Program-made: the position numbers and the translations under genes
Shown here: one piece after another, positions 28,036 to 36,854 of the stretch
How positions within the stretch are numbered: position 1 is the stretch's first letter
Layout: every line of letters begins with the position of its first letter
From: Neorhizobium galegae
Lineage (GTDB): Bacteria; Pseudomonadota; Alphaproteobacteria; Rhizobiales; Rhizobiaceae
Direction: 5' to 3'
Length of the DNA stretch: 64,000 nt
Assembly: GCF_021391675.1 (NCBI RefSeq)
Contig: NZ_CP090095.1
Location: 2,671,501 to 2,735,500, forward strand
The notes under the pieces: generated by a model
What the model saw: the letters and a program-made list of their open reading frames with translations, nothing else
Told to the model about the DNA's origin: nothing
The model's database searches: none

Positions 28036-29199
28036 ATGGAGGATATCTTGCGCATTACCAAAGTGGACCACTGGCTGGTCCGTATGCCGTTCACCGAAGA
28101 CATTCTCTGGGGTTCGGGGCGGCGAATCGGCACGACCCGGCTGATCTGCCGAATCGAAACGGACACGGGGATCATCGGCTGGGGCGAGACGATCTCGCTG
28201 ATCGCCAACGTGCCGGCGGTGTTTGCCGATATCGTCGCGCCGCTGGCGATCGGATATCCGGTCGCGGATGCCGAGCGGTTCCACCGGCATGTGCTCGGCG
28301 CCGGCTTCTATCACCACAAGCGTGCGGCGGTGATGGCGATCTGCGCCATGGAAATGGCGATGTGGGATGCGCTCGGCAAACAGGCGAACCTGCCGCTCCA
28401 TGCCATGTGGGGCGGCCGCTGGCGCAAGGACGTCGAGGCGGCAGCCTATCTCTTCACCAACGATCCGAAAGGTCTTTCCGAACGCCTGAAGCGGTTCCTC
28501 GATCTTGGATACACCACCTTCAAGGTGAAGATCGGCTTCGATGAAAGGAGCGACATCACGCTCGCCGAAACATCCAGAAAGGTGATCGGCGACCATCCGC
28601 TACGGCTCGACGTCAACGGCGCCTGGAACCCGGCGACCGCCAAGCGCCAGCTCGAAAAACTGAAAACCTTCGATCCCGCCTATGTGGAACAGCCGTTGGA
28701 ACTCGACGACCTCGCCGGCCATGCGGCGCTGGTCGCAAACTCCTCGGTGCCGATCGCACTCGATGAAAGCGCCTATACCCTCTCCGACGTCGGTAACATC
28801 ATCCGCGCCAATGCCGCCGATGTCGTGCTCCTCGATCCGCACGAGGCCGGCGGCCTCTGGCAGACGATCAAGGCGGCTGCGATCTGCGAATCGGTCGGCA
28901 TCTCGGTAACGCTGCATTCCGGCGCCGAACTAGCGCTGTCGCAATCCGCCTATATCCACCTCGCGGCCTCACTGCCGAACATGTCGATCGCCATCGATAC
29001 CGAACGCGCCTATCTCGGCGGCGATGTCTCGCCCAATCCGCCGGTCCTGAAGGACGGTCGGTTCCAGGTGCCGGAAGGGCCTGGCCTCGGCGTCGAAGTG
29101 GACGTCGAAATGCTCGAAAAATACCGGGTGGACGGCATTGCCGGCGCCTATCTCGATGCCGAGCGCAAGGACTGGTTCCCGGTCAAACCCGCCTATTAG
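28036..29199 (+). CDS. Enolase-superfamily (MLE/MR-type) sugar-acid dehydratase (387 aa)
   Basis: First gene of the rightward operon. Catalytic K163-x-K165 (FKVKIG), metal ligands D192 (LDVNGAW), E218 (VEQPL) and D243 (LDES), and H294 in VTLHSGAE. The spacing and the DVNGAW/EQPL/DES set are closer to the muconate lactonizing subgroup than the 393-aa paralogue at 18822. With DgoK-like kinases and DgoA following, it most likely produces 2-keto-3-deoxygalactonate or a similar acid from an aldonate. Start is either ATG at 28036 (AAGGAAG 10 bases before) or TTG at 28048, which has GGAGG 5 bases before it. Upstream in-frame codons to 27727 overlap the regulator gene and are not used. Confidence 0.87.
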   Translation: MEDILRITKVDHWLVRMPFTEDILWGSGRRIGTTRLICRIETDTGIIGWGETISLIANVPAVFADIVAPLAIGYPVADAERFHRHVLGAGFYHHKRAAVMAICAMEMAMWDALGKQANLPLHAMWGGRWRKDVEAAAYLFTNDPKGLSERLKRFLDLGYTTFKVKIGFDERSDITLAETSRKVIGDHPLRLDVNGAWNPATAKRQLEKLKTFDPAYVEQPLELDDLAGHAALVANSSVPIALDESAYTLSDVGNIIRANAADVVLLDPHEAGGLWQTIKAAAICESVGISVTLHSGAELALSQSAYIHLAASLPNMSIAIDTERAYLGGDVSPNPPVLKDGRFQVPEGPGLGVEVDVEMLEKYRVDGIAGAYLDAERKDWFPVKPAY

Positions 29200-29211
29200 G
29201 ATTATTCCCTC

Positions 29212-30135
29212 ATGTATATTGCAATCGAATGGACCTCCGCCGGCTTCCGTGCACTGCTTCTCGACGACGAAACGGTGCTCGGCGAAAAGAAGAGCGACCG
29301 CGGCACGACCAAGGTCACAGCCGGCGGTTTCGAAACCGCGCTCCGGGAGGAACTCGGCGAGTGGACCGACAAGGCGGAAAAGATTCTGTTCTCCGGCATG
29401 GTCACCAGCCGCAACGGATGGATCGAAAGCCTCTTCGCCCCAGTGCCGGCTGGACCTGCGGATTTATTGGCCCAGGCGGTTCCACATGAGATCGAAGGCC
29501 TGCCGCCGCTGATCTTCTTGCCCGGTATCGCCCAGACCAAACCTTTGCCCGACGTGATGCGCGGCGAGGAAATGGCGCTCTTCGGCCTTAAGGAAACCGA
29601 CGGCATCTTCGTGCTCCCCGGTCCGCATGCCAAATGGGTAACGATGGAAGGCGGGCGTATCACCGCCATCACCACCTACATGTCCGGTGAAATCCTCAAT
29701 CTGCTCAAAAAGGATTCGCTTGTCTCGCGCCTCATCCCGGCAACCTACGAGACGCGCCCGGAAGCCTTTCGCCGTGGCGTCCAGACAGCGCTTGAACAAG
29801 AAACCCTGCCCGGCCGCATCCTCGCCCGCGTCTTTTCAGCGCGCAGCCTGGTCTTGTTCGACCGTCTGGCGCCGGAAGAGATCGCCGACTACCTCGCCGG
29901 CATGATGATCGGCGCGGAAATCTCGGAAGCGCTTGGGCAGGACAAACCGAAGAAAATCAACATCGTCGGTCACGCCGCACTCGCCGAACGTTACAAGACG
30001 GCGCTCGAAATCTTCGGGGCGGACGCAAATCTCGTCACGCCCGACATTGCCGCCGGTTTCCGCCGGGTCGCCTCTCGACAGGGTGATACGTCACGGGCTA
30101 TCGAAGGGGCGAAAGCCGCTTCGGGAGAAATGTGA
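29212..30135 (+). CDS. Divergent 2-dehydro-3-deoxygalactonokinase paralogue (possibly inactive)
   Basis: 307 aa, homologous along its length to the DgoK family and to the next gene: GMVTSRNGW, FLPGIAQTKPLPDVMRGEE, PGPHAKWV and ARVFSARSLVLF all match. The N-terminal phosphate-binding motif of this kinase family, normally DWGTSSLR or DWGSTNLR, reads EWTSAGFR (E6-W7-T8). The Asp that binds metal-ATP is Glu and the following Gly is Thr. Catalysis is therefore doubtful; it could be a regulatory partner of the second copy or use a different substrate. Overlaps or abuts the next gene (stop at 30135, next ATG 30138). Confidence 0.8.
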   Translation: MYIAIEWTSAGFRALLLDDETVLGEKKSDRGTTKVTAGGFETALREELGEWTDKAEKILFSGMVTSRNGWIESLFAPVPAGPADLLAQAVPHEIEGLPPLIFLPGIAQTKPLPDVMRGEEMALFGLKETDGIFVLPGPHAKWVTMEGGRITAITTYMSGEILNLLKKDSLVSRLIPATYETRPEAFRRGVQTALEQETLPGRILARVFSARSLVLFDRLAPEEIADYLAGMMIGAEISEALGQDKPKKINIVGHAALAERYKTALEIFGADANLVTPDIAAGFRRVASRQGDTSRAIEGAKAASGEM

Positions 30136-30137
30136 CC

Positions 30138-31067
30138 ATGCCCAAACCCACCTCGATCATCCTCGATTGGGGAACGAGCTCGCTGCGCGCCATGCTGGTT
30201 TCGGAAACAGGCGAAACGCTCGATACCCGCGATACGTCGAGCGGCGGCATCCAGTTCGTCAAGAACGGCGCCTTCGAGCAGGCGTTGATGGAAACGGTGG
30301 GCGAATGGTTTTCGGCACATGGCCCCCTGCCCGTCCTGGCAAGCGGCATGATCACCAGCCGCAACGGCTGGGTCGAAGTACCCTATGTGGATACGCCCGG
30401 CGGGATTGCCGAGCTTGCCGCCGGCACGCGCAAACTCGCTCTTCGGAACGGCGCCGTCATTACCTTCCTGCCCGGCATGCGCGATCCGGCCGCAAAACCC
30501 TTTCCGGATGTGATGCGCGGCGAGGAAACCCAGATCGTCGGTTACGGCCTCGACCGTGACCGCACCCTGGTCCTGCCCGGCACCCACAGCAAATGGGCAC
30601 GGATCAAGGACAACCGCATCGACGGTTTCCAGACTTATGCGACCGGCGAGGTATTTTCGCTTCTGACCAAACATTCGTTCATCGCCAAGGCTATCGAGCC
30701 GCAGCCGGGCACCGAGCCGGACTGGCAGAGCTTCGATCGCGGGACGGAATTTGCAGCGAGCGATTCGGCCGCCGCCAACGCCTTTCTCTCGGCGATATTC
30801 AGCGCCCGCACCGGCATTCTCGACGGCAAATTGAAGCCCGAGGATATCCTCGATTACGTCTCCGGCCTCGTCATCGGCTCGGAATTCCGCCAGGCCCGCG
30901 CTGCCGGCTGGTTCAAGAACGGCGATACGATCGGTATCGTCGGCAACAACGTGCTCAACAGCCGCTACGGCCGGATCGCACCACTGTTCGGCCTGACGGT
31001 CGAACCCGCTCCGGAAAACGCCGCGAAACGCGGCATCATGCTGATCGCGGCCGAAGCCGCGCAATAA
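30138..31067 (+). CDS. dgoK: 2-dehydro-3-deoxygalactonokinase
   Basis: Phosphorylates 2-dehydro-3-deoxy-D-galactonate with ATP (EC 2.7.1.58). 309 aa with an intact ASKHA-type phosphate motif ILDWGTSSLRA (D10, G12, T13), SGMITSRNGW, LPGMRDPAAKPFPDVMRGEE, PGTHSKWA and SAIFSARTG. GGGAGA lies 9 bases before the ATG; a GTG six bases upstream overlaps the preceding stop. Tandem with a degenerate copy and followed by the aldolase, so the three genes form the phosphorylative branch of the locus. Confidence 0.9.
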   Translation: MPKPTSIILDWGTSSLRAMLVSETGETLDTRDTSSGGIQFVKNGAFEQALMETVGEWFSAHGPLPVLASGMITSRNGWVEVPYVDTPGGIAELAAGTRKLALRNGAVITFLPGMRDPAAKPFPDVMRGEETQIVGYGLDRDRTLVLPGTHSKWARIKDNRIDGFQTYATGEVFSLLTKHSFIAKAIEPQPGTEPDWQSFDRGTEFAASDSAAANAFLSAIFSARTGILDGKLKPEDILDYVSGLVIGSEFRQARAAGWFKNGDTIGIVGNNVLNSRYGRIAPLFGLTVEPAPENAAKRGIMLIAAEAAQ

Positions 31068-31079
31068 AGGAGTTTCGAG

Positions 31080-31700
31080 ATGACCTTCGAAGAGGCGCTC
31101 AAGGCATGCAATCTCGTCGCCATCCTGCGCGGTATCAAGCCGGAGGAGGCTGAAAGCGTCGGCGAGGTGCTGGTCGAGGCCGGCTGGCGGATCATCGAAG
31201 TCCCGCTGAACTCCCCCGACCCGCTGAAGAGCATCGAAAAGCTGGTCAAACGTTTCGGAGACCAGGCATTGATCGGGGCCGGCACCGTACTGACCCCGGC
31301 CCAGGTCGCCGATGTCGCCGCGACAGGCGCCAAGGTGATCATCTCGCCGAATGCGAATGTCGAAGTGATCAAGGCCAGCCGCGCGGCAGGCATGGTGAGC
31401 CTGCCCGGTGTCGCAACCCCGACGGAAGCCTTCGCGGCGATCGAGGCCGGCGCCAGCGGCATCAAGGCGTTTCCGGCGGAAGCGATCCCGCCCTATGTCA
31501 TCAAGGCGTGGAAGGCGGTACTGCCGAAGGATATCCCGGTACTCGCCGTCGGCGGTGTCACGCCCGAGAACATGGCTGTCTACGCGCAGGCGGGCACAGC
31601 CGGTTTCGGCATCGGCTCCTCCCTTTACAAGCCGGGTGCCGACATCGCCTCCATCGGGCAAAAGGCGAGAGAATTCATGGACGCGATGCGCGCCCTCTGA
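31080..31700 (+). CDS. dgoA: 2-dehydro-3-deoxy-6-phosphogalactonate aldolase
   Basis: Splits KDPGal to pyruvate and glyceraldehyde 3-phosphate (EC 4.1.2.21). 206 aa KDPG/KHG-aldolase-type barrel: LVAILRGIKPEEA at the N-terminus, catalytic Glu in IIEVPLNSPDP (E40), GAGTVLTPAQV, SLPGVATPTEA and Schiff-base Lys in IKAFPAE (K129). VPLNSPDP rather than VTLRTP favours the galactonate over the gluconate enzyme. AAGGAG lies before the ATG, 12 bases after dgoK. End of the rightward operon. Confidence 0.92.
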   Translation: MTFEEALKACNLVAILRGIKPEEAESVGEVLVEAGWRIIEVPLNSPDPLKSIEKLVKRFGDQALIGAGTVLTPAQVADVAATGAKVIISPNANVEVIKASRAAGMVSLPGVATPTEAFAAIEAGASGIKAFPAEAIPPYVIKAWKAVLPKDIPVLAVGGVTPENMAVYAQAGTAGFGIGSSLYKPGADIASIGQKAREFMDAMRAL

Positions 31701-31795
31701 CGTCTAAAACCCCGTCGCAAAACCGTCGCGAAGCGGAACTATCGTTTTCGTCCTGAGTTACAGCCCGACGCAGGGCAAACCGGAGGGGGACGATC

Positions 31796-32446
31796 TTGGC
31801 AGTTATCCGCAACAGCGCCCAACATCAGCAGAAGGTGTATGAACGGTGGGCGCCGGTCTATGACCGGGTCTATCGAGGCTTGCTGCGCGACGGACATCGC
31901 ACGGTGGCAAGGCTCGCCGCCGAAGCCGGGCGGGACATTCTCGAGGTCGGCGTCGGCACCGGGCTCGTATTGCCCTATTATCCGAAACACTGCCGCATCA
32001 TCGGCATCGATCTTTCCGAACACATGATCGCCAAGGCGCGTGAGAAGGTCGCGCGCGCCGGGCTCGCCCACATTCAGTCGCTGCATGTCATGGATGCGCA
32101 CAACCTCGAATTTGCCGATCGTTCGTTCGACGCAGTCTGCCTGCCCTTCGTCATCACGCTGATCCCGGATCCCGAACGTGCCCTTGACGAGTGCGCCCGC
32201 GTGCTACGCTCAGGCGGCGAGATCATCGTTGCGAGCAAGCTCGGCGACGGGCGCGGCCTGCAAGGAGCGATCGAGGAAGCCGTCGCGCCACTGGTACAGC
32301 GGGTTGGCTGGAGCTCGTCCTTCCGCATCGCCCGGATTGTCGAATGGGCGAAGCGCCGCGGCGATTTCGAAGTGGCGGAGATCCGTCGCGTGTTCCCGAA
32401 CGGTTTCTTCAAGGTCATCCGCCTGAAGCATCGCATGGCCGCGTGA
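31796..32446 (+). CDS. Class I SAM-dependent methyltransferase, PmtA-like
   Basis: 216 aa. SAM motif I DILEVGVGTGLVLPYY (47-62), acidic GIDLSEHMI after the second strand, then ARVLRSGGEIIVASKLG. The N-terminus VYERWAPVYDRVYRGLL resembles the Rhodobacter-type phosphatidylethanolamine N-methyltransferases that make phosphatidylcholine; that substrate is inferred, and ubiquinone/menaquinone-type methyltransferases are the alternative. Start is TTG at 31796 with a strong GGAGGGGG 6 bases upstream. It stands alone between the aldolase (95 bases) and the convergent RpiR gene and seems unrelated to the neighbouring pathways. Confidence 0.75.
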   Translation: MAVIRNSAQHQQKVYERWAPVYDRVYRGLLRDGHRTVARLAAEAGRDILEVGVGTGLVLPYYPKHCRIIGIDLSEHMIAKAREKVARAGLAHIQSLHVMDAHNLEFADRSFDAVCLPFVITLIPDPERALDECARVLRSGGEIIVASKLGDGRGLQGAIEEAVAPLVQRVGWSSSFRIARIVEWAKRRGDFEVAEIRRVFPNGFFKVIRLKHRMAA

Positions 32447-32454
32447 GCTTAAGG

Positions 32455-33306
32455 TCACTTGGCCTTCAGGACCGAGACCGCTAGTTCGCTGTTATGGACG
32501 TATTCATTGGCGTCCGGCTGGCGTTGGACGAGCAGGATGAACAGCAAGTCCGTCAGCATCAGCTGCGCATCGCGCGCCGTGATGGAGGACGAGCGCACCC
32601 GCTCCTCGTCCGCGACCGTATAAAGTCGGATATCCGCCGCCTGCATCAGCGGATTGCCGTTGAGACCGGTAATGGCGATCACCGTCGCGCCGCGCTGGCG
32701 CGCCAGTTCGGCGATCCTCAGTGTCTCGAAACTGGTGCCGGAATAGGAAAGTGCCAGCAGCACGTCCTGGCTGTTGAGCGTCGAGACATTCGCCATCTGC
32801 ACATGGCTGTCGCTGTCATGCAGCACGTTGCGCCCGAGCTTCATCAGCTTGTAGGAAAAATCGCGGGCGACCAGCGACGATGCCCCGACGCCGGCCATAT
32901 GGATGCGTCGCGCATCGTTGAGAGCCGTCAGGGCCCGCTCGATCTCCTGCTCGTTGTTGACCGCAAGCGTCTGCTGCATGGACAGCATCTTGCTGCCGAT
33001 CAGTTTTTGCAGGATCGTCAGGTAACTGTCGCCGACCTCGATCGAGCCGTGGATCATCCCCGGCGGCGCATGCCATTCCTGCGCCTTCGCCTCGCTGACG
33101 GCGAGTTTCAGCTCCTGGTATCCGGCAAAACCCAGCTTCTGGCTGAATTTTACGACGCTCGACTGGCTGCGCCCCGCCTCGGCCGCAAGCGCTGCCGAGG
33201 AAAGCCGCAGCATCTGGTCCGGATTGTCGAGGATGAACTGGCCGATCTCCCGGTCTGCCGGTGCCATATCCTCGAGCTGCGCGTTGATCTTCTTTAAGAC
33301 TGACAT
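32455..33306 (-). CDS. RpiR family transcriptional regulator (MurR-like)
   Basis: 283 aa. N-terminal HTH_6 domain about 1-77 (AALAAEAGRSQSSVVKFSQK is the recognition region) and a SIS phosphosugar-binding domain about 125-265 (MAGVGASSLVARDFSYKL, LALSYSGTSFETL). SIS regulators respond to phosphosugars such as MurNAc-6-P in MurR. It is divergent from the murA-like gene and lies beside a MurQ locus, so MurNAc-6-P or GlcNAc-6-P is a fair guess for the ligand. ATG at 33306 is preceded by AAGGA; the frame runs open upstream to 33510, but that part is the promoter region. Confidence 0.88.
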   Translation of the reverse strand: MSVLKKINAQLEDMAPADREIGQFILDNPDQMLRLSSAALAAEAGRSQSSVVKFSQKLGFAGYQELKLAVSEAKAQEWHAPPGMIHGSIEVGDSYLTILQKLIGSKMLSMQQTLAVNNEQEIERALTALNDARRIHMAGVGASSLVARDFSYKLMKLGRNVLHDSDSHVQMANVSTLNSQDVLLALSYSGTSFETLRIAELARQRGATVIAITGLNGNPLMQAADIRLYTVADEERVRSSSITARDAQLMLTDLLFILLVQRQPDANEYVHNSELAVSVLKAK

Positions 33307-33431
33307 GCGTTCCTTCGGAAGCTCCGCGATACGGCCTTGGGTCGGGTGGAGGATATCACCGCAACGGTCCTCCGCAACAGCGTTTCCATTCCCGAGCCGA
33401 GGATGGATTATCGCAGATAATGCCGCACAAA

Positions 33432-33480
33432 GGAATAAAAAATTCCGAATGATTGACAGAGACGCGCCGTGGTTTAGTTT
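33432..33480 (+). promoter_or_regulatory. GGAAT-N5-ATTCC operator and promoter for the murA-like operon
   Basis: GGAATAAAAAATTCC (33432-33446) has 5-bp inverted arms around A5. A consensus -35 TTGACA follows at 33453-33458, then TAGTTT (33475-33480) as a -10 at 16-base spacing. The same box plus a -35 recurs before murQ (35709). The RpiR protein encoded on the other side is the likely binder. Confidence 0.6.
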
Positions 33481-33534
33481 CGAGGAAGAGCAGATTGATT
33501 TGAGATTCACCGCACCTCCTCGACAGGTTTCGAC

Positions 33535-34791
33535 ATGGACAGATTACGGATCGTCGGCGGTCATCGGCTCCAGGGAGCCGTCACCATTGCCGGGGCGAAA
33601 AACGCGGCGCTCCCGCAGATCGCGGCGACGTTGCTCAGCCCCTACCCGGTCGAGCTCACCAACCTGCCACAGGTCAGCGATGTGGAAAACATGCTGGGGG
33701 TCGTCGAGCTGCATGGCGCCGCCGTCACCCGCACCGGCCATTCCACCATCGTCGATGCCAAGGCAATCGTCTCGAAAGAAACCTCCTACGACACCGTTCG
33801 CAAGATGCGCGCCACCGTGCTCGTCCTCGCACCGCTGCTCGCCCGCTTCGGCCAGGCACGCGTATCTCTGCCGGGCGGCTGCGCCATTGGTGCGCGTCCG
33901 GTCGACATGCATATCAAGGCGCTCGCCGCGTTGGGGGCGGACATCGATATCGAGAACGGCCTGATCGTCGCCTCGGCACCGGGCGGATTGAAGGGCGGCC
34001 GCATCGTGCTTCCCTCCCCCTCAGTCGGTGCCACGGAGACGGCGATGATGGCCGCCACCGCCGCCAAGGGCGAAACCGAGATCCTCAACGCCGCCCGCGA
34101 ACCCGAAGTCGCCGATCTCGCCGCCTGCCTGATCGCCATGGGCGCACGCATCGAAGGCGCCGGCACCCACCGCATCCTGGTCCAAGGCTCAACCACCTGG
34201 CAGGCGGCGAAACATCACGGCATTCCCGACCGCATCGAAGCAGGAACCTACGCCGTGGCAGCCGCTATCACCGGCGGCATGCTGGAGCTCACCAACGCAC
34301 GACTGGAAAACATGGCCTCGATCGTGCAGGTGCTGGAAGCGATGGGCGTCAGCATCTGGCCGAGCGATCGCGGCCTCGTCGTTTCGCGCGAAGGTCCGCT
34401 CAAGGCGACAGATATCACCACCGAGCCCTATCCGGGTTTCCCGACCGATCTTCAGGCGCAGTTCATGGCGCTTGCAGCCTGTGCCGAAGGTGCATCGCTG
34501 ATCCGCGAAACCGTCTTCGAAAGCCGCTTCATGCACGTGCCGGAACTGATGCGCCTCGGCGCCAATATCGCGCTCCAGGGAACCACCGCACTGGTGCGTG
34601 GCGGCGCGCCGTTGAAGGGGGCGCAGGTGATGGCGACGGATCTGCGCGCCTCCGTCTCGCTGGTACTCGCCGGGCTGGTCTCGTCGGGCGAAACGACCAT
34701 CAACCGCGTCTACCACCTCGACCGCGGTTATGAACAACTCGACCGCAAGCTTGGCCAATGCGGAGCCGATATCGAGCGGATCAGCGCATGA
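33535..34791 (+). CDS. murA: UDP-N-acetylglucosamine 1-carboxyvinyltransferase paralogue (MurA family)
   Basis: 418 aa, full-length EPSP-synthase-like fold. K22 in GAKNAALP and the PEP-binding, fosfomycin-sensitive Cys in [13 protein letters not shown] (C116) are present, as are [11 protein letters not shown] and the late YHLDRGYE. By these residues it should transfer enolpyruvate to UDP-GlcNAc, the first step of peptidoglycan synthesis. Its place in a catabolic amino-sugar operon under an RpiR regulator suggests an accessory copy rather than the housekeeping murA, perhaps tied to recycling or acting on a related amino sugar. Its stop overlaps the next start (ATGA). Confidence 0.85.
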   Translation: MDRLRIVGGHRLQGAVTIAGAKNAALPQIAATLLSPYPVELTNLPQVSDVENMLGVVELHGAAVTRTGHSTIVDAKAIVSKETSYDTVRKMRATVLVLAPLLARFGQARVSLPGGCAIGARPVDMHIKALAALGADIDIENGLIVASAPGGLKGGRIVLPSPSVGATETAMMAATAAKGETEILNAAREPEVADLAACLIAMGARIEGAGTHRILVQGSTTWQAAKHHGIPDRIEAGTYAVAAAITGGMLELTNARLENMASIVQVLEAMGVSIWPSDRGLVVSREGPLKATDITTEPYPGFPTDLQAQFMALAACAEGASLIRETVFESRFMHVPELMRLGANIALQGTTALVRGGAPLKGAQVMATDLRASVSLVLAGLVSSGETTINRVYHLDRGYEQLDRKLGQCGADIERISA

Positions 34792-35672
34792 CGGCGGGGA
34801 CCGAACGCTTTTTCCTGGGCGTTGATGGCGGCGGCACCGGCTGCCGCGCCCGTATCGAGGACGGCTCCGGCGCCGTGCTCGGACAGGGTCTTTCCGGCCC
34901 CGCAACGACGCGGCTCGGCATCGAACAGGCCTGGGCCTCGATCTCGCGCGCCTTCAATGCCGCCTTCGAAGAAGCCGGGTTCGGACCTGACAAACTGGCC
35001 CGCACCCATGTGGGCGTCGGCCTAGCGGGTACCGGCCGCAAGGGTTCCGTCGAAGCCTTGAAGGCGATCCCGCACCCGTTCGCCAGCATCGATTTCGTCA
35101 GCGACGGCATGGGTGCCTGCCTCGGCGCCCATTCAGGCCGCGACGGCGCGATCGTGATCGCCGGCACCGGCTCCATCGGACTGGGCTTCGTCGAAGGGCG
35201 CAGCCTGCGCGTCGGCGGTTACGGTTTTCCCATTTCCGATGAAGGCAGCGGCGCCGATCTCGGCCTCAAAGCCGTACAGCTGGCGCTTCGCGCTCATGAC
35301 GGACGGATCGAGAAAACCGCTCTGCTGATCGAGGTCATGCAGCGCTTCCAGAACGATCCTTTCGAAGCCATAGCCTGGATGGACCGTTCCTCTGCCACGG
35401 ACTACGCCTCGCTTGCGCCGATGGTCATACGCCATGCCGACCAGGGCGATTCTGCCGGCCGTCGCATCGTCCAAAGTGCTGCCGAGCAGATCGACACGCT
35501 GGTCCGCACACTGTTCGATCAAGGCGCCCCGCGCGTTACCCTGCTCGGCGGCCTGTCGAGTCCGCTCGAGGCCTGGCTGGCGCCGGACGTCCGCCGCCGC
35601 CTAAAGCCCGCCGACGGCGATGCCGTCTCAGGCGCGATCATCCTCGCCCGCCAAGCTGTCAAAGTCCCCTGA
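34788..35672 (+). CDS. BadF/BadG/BcrA/BcrD-family kinase (N-acetylglucosamine kinase-like)
   Basis: 294-aa ASKHA-fold kinase. Phosphate 1 motif FLGVDGGGTGCRARI (D13), adenosine/phosphate 2 region GAIVIAGTGSIGLGF and DEGSGADLGLKAVQ are those of the GlcNAc/GlcN kinase branch. Probably makes GlcNAc-6-P, or possibly MurNAc-6-P, from sugars imported by the operon. ATG at 34788 overlaps the murA-like stop (ATGA). The upstream in-frame start at 34758 lies inside murA. Confidence 0.85.
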   Translation: MTAGTERFFLGVDGGGTGCRARIEDGSGAVLGQGLSGPATTRLGIEQAWASISRAFNAAFEEAGFGPDKLARTHVGVGLAGTGRKGSVEALKAIPHPFASIDFVSDGMGACLGAHSGRDGAIVIAGTGSIGLGFVEGRSLRVGGYGFPISDEGSGADLGLKAVQLALRAHDGRIEKTALLIEVMQRFQNDPFEAIAWMDRSSATDYASLAPMVIRHADQGDSAGRRIVQSAAEQIDTLVRTLFDQGAPRVTLLGGLSSPLEAWLAPDVRRRLKPADGDAVSGAIILARQAVKVP

Positions 35673-35708
35673 ACCGCGACCCGCGTTCTGAAAAAGCCGA
35701 GCCACATG

Positions 35709-35761
35709 GAATAATATATTCCAATTTTCAATTGACTCATGGAATGGATGATCCTAATCCT
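35709..35761 (+). promoter_or_regulatory. GGAAT-N5-ATTCC operator and promoter before murQ
   Basis: TGGAATAATATATTCCA (35708-35724) is a perfect inverted repeat whose 15-bp core matches the box before the murA-like gene. A -35-like TTGACT starts 10 bases later (35733-35738), and TAATCC at 35756-35761 is a weak -10 at 17-base spacing. Suggests murQ and the importer have their own promoter under the same regulator. Confidence 0.6.
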
Positions 35762-35799
35762 TTGAGGAAAGGGTAACGAAGGGTGAGGAGCAACATCGT

Positions 35800-36777
35800 A
35801 TGACGCAGATCCTGCGAAGCGCTGCACCGCACCCCGATCTCGAAGGCAGGGTCATGAGCGACGAACGGCTGATATCCGAACTGGAAAGACTGGTTTCGGA
35901 AGACCGCAATCCCCGCTCCATGGATATCGATCTCCTGCCGACAGTCGATGTGCTGCGCGAGATCAACGAGGAAGATCAGGGCGTTCCCGCAGCCGTCGAA
36001 AAGGTGATCCCGCAGATCGCCGAGGCCGTCGAGGAGATCGTTCGGGCTTTCCAGAAGGGCGCGCGGCTCGTCTATATCGGCGCCGGCACCAGCGGCCGCC
36101 TCGGCGTGCTCGATGCTTCCGAATGCCCCCCGACCTTCAGCGTCCCGGAAGGCATGGTCGTCGGCCTGATCGCCGGCGGCAGCCACGCCCTGCAGCATGC
36201 CGTCGAAGGCGCCGAGGACAGCCCGGAACAGGGTCAGCAGGATCTCGTCGACATCGGTCTGACCGCAGACGACGTCGTTGTCGGCATCGCCGTCAGCGGC
36301 CGCACGCCTTACGTCATCGGTGCCCTGAACTATGCCAAGGGGCTTGGGGCGAAGACGGTCGCCCTCTCCTGCAATCCCGATGCCGTCATCGCCGATATTG
36401 CCGATATTGCCATCTCGCCGGTCGTCGGCCCGGAAATCCTCACCGGCTCGACGCGGCTGAAATCCGGCACGGCCCAGAAGCTCGTTCTCAACATGCTGAC
36501 CACGGCGAGCATGATCCGCATCGGCAAGAGCTATCAGAACTTGATGGTCGACCTTCATGCCAGCAACCAGAAGCTCGTCGCCCGCGCCGCCCGCATCGTC
36601 ATGCAGGCGACGGGCTGCACGACGGAAGAGGCGCGCCGCGTGCTTGACCTCACCGGCAACGACGTCAAACTGGCGATCCTGATCGCGCTGACAGGAATGG
36701 ATGTCGATACGGCGCGTGTGGCGCTCGACGATGCCGGAGGCTTCCTCCGCAAGGCAATTGATGGGAAGACAGCGTAA
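35800..36777 (+). CDS. murQ: N-acetylmuramic acid 6-phosphate etherase
   Basis: Cleaves the D-lactyl ether of MurNAc-6-P to GlcNAc-6-P and D-lactate (EC 4.2.1.126). 325 aa, slightly long because of about 20 extra N-terminal residues before [13 protein letters not shown]. The SIS domain carries [20 protein letters not shown] (catalytic E108), HAVEGAED (E139) and [16 protein letters not shown] phosphate loop (VSGRTPYV). The C-terminal UBA-like lid [14 protein letters not shown] is present. GAGGAG precedes the ATG at 35800; ATG at 35854 would give a family-typical 307 aa. Confidence 0.94.
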   Translation: MTQILRSAAPHPDLEGRVMSDERLISELERLVSEDRNPRSMDIDLLPTVDVLREINEEDQGVPAAVEKVIPQIAEAVEEIVRAFQKGARLVYIGAGTSGRLGVLDASECPPTFSVPEGMVVGLIAGGSHALQHAVEGAEDSPEQGQQDLVDIGLTADDVVVGIAVSGRTPYVIGALNYAKGLGAKTVALSCNPDAVIADIADIAISPVVGPEILTGSTRLKSGTAQKLVLNMLTTASMIRIGKSYQNLMVDLHASNQKLVARAARIVMQATGCTTEEARRVLDLTGNDVKLAILIALTGMDVDTARVALDDAGGFLRKAIDGKTA

Positions 36778-36854
36778 AGCTGCTGAATGACGGCCGCTGC
36801 TCGAAAATGGCTGGGTCGAGACGACGAACAGATATCAAAAGAGGGAGAATAAAA

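Noticed and set aside
27907..28596. N-terminal extension of the IclR-SMP-30 fusion to 804 aa
   Set aside because: The added part is antisense to the enolase-family gene and would bury the IclR operator; MAKVQLEAIEK at 27906 is a normal IclR beginning.
33535..34791. MurA-like gene read instead as EPSP synthase
   Set aside because: GAKNAALP and the [11 protein letters not shown] loop with its Cys are MurA-specific.
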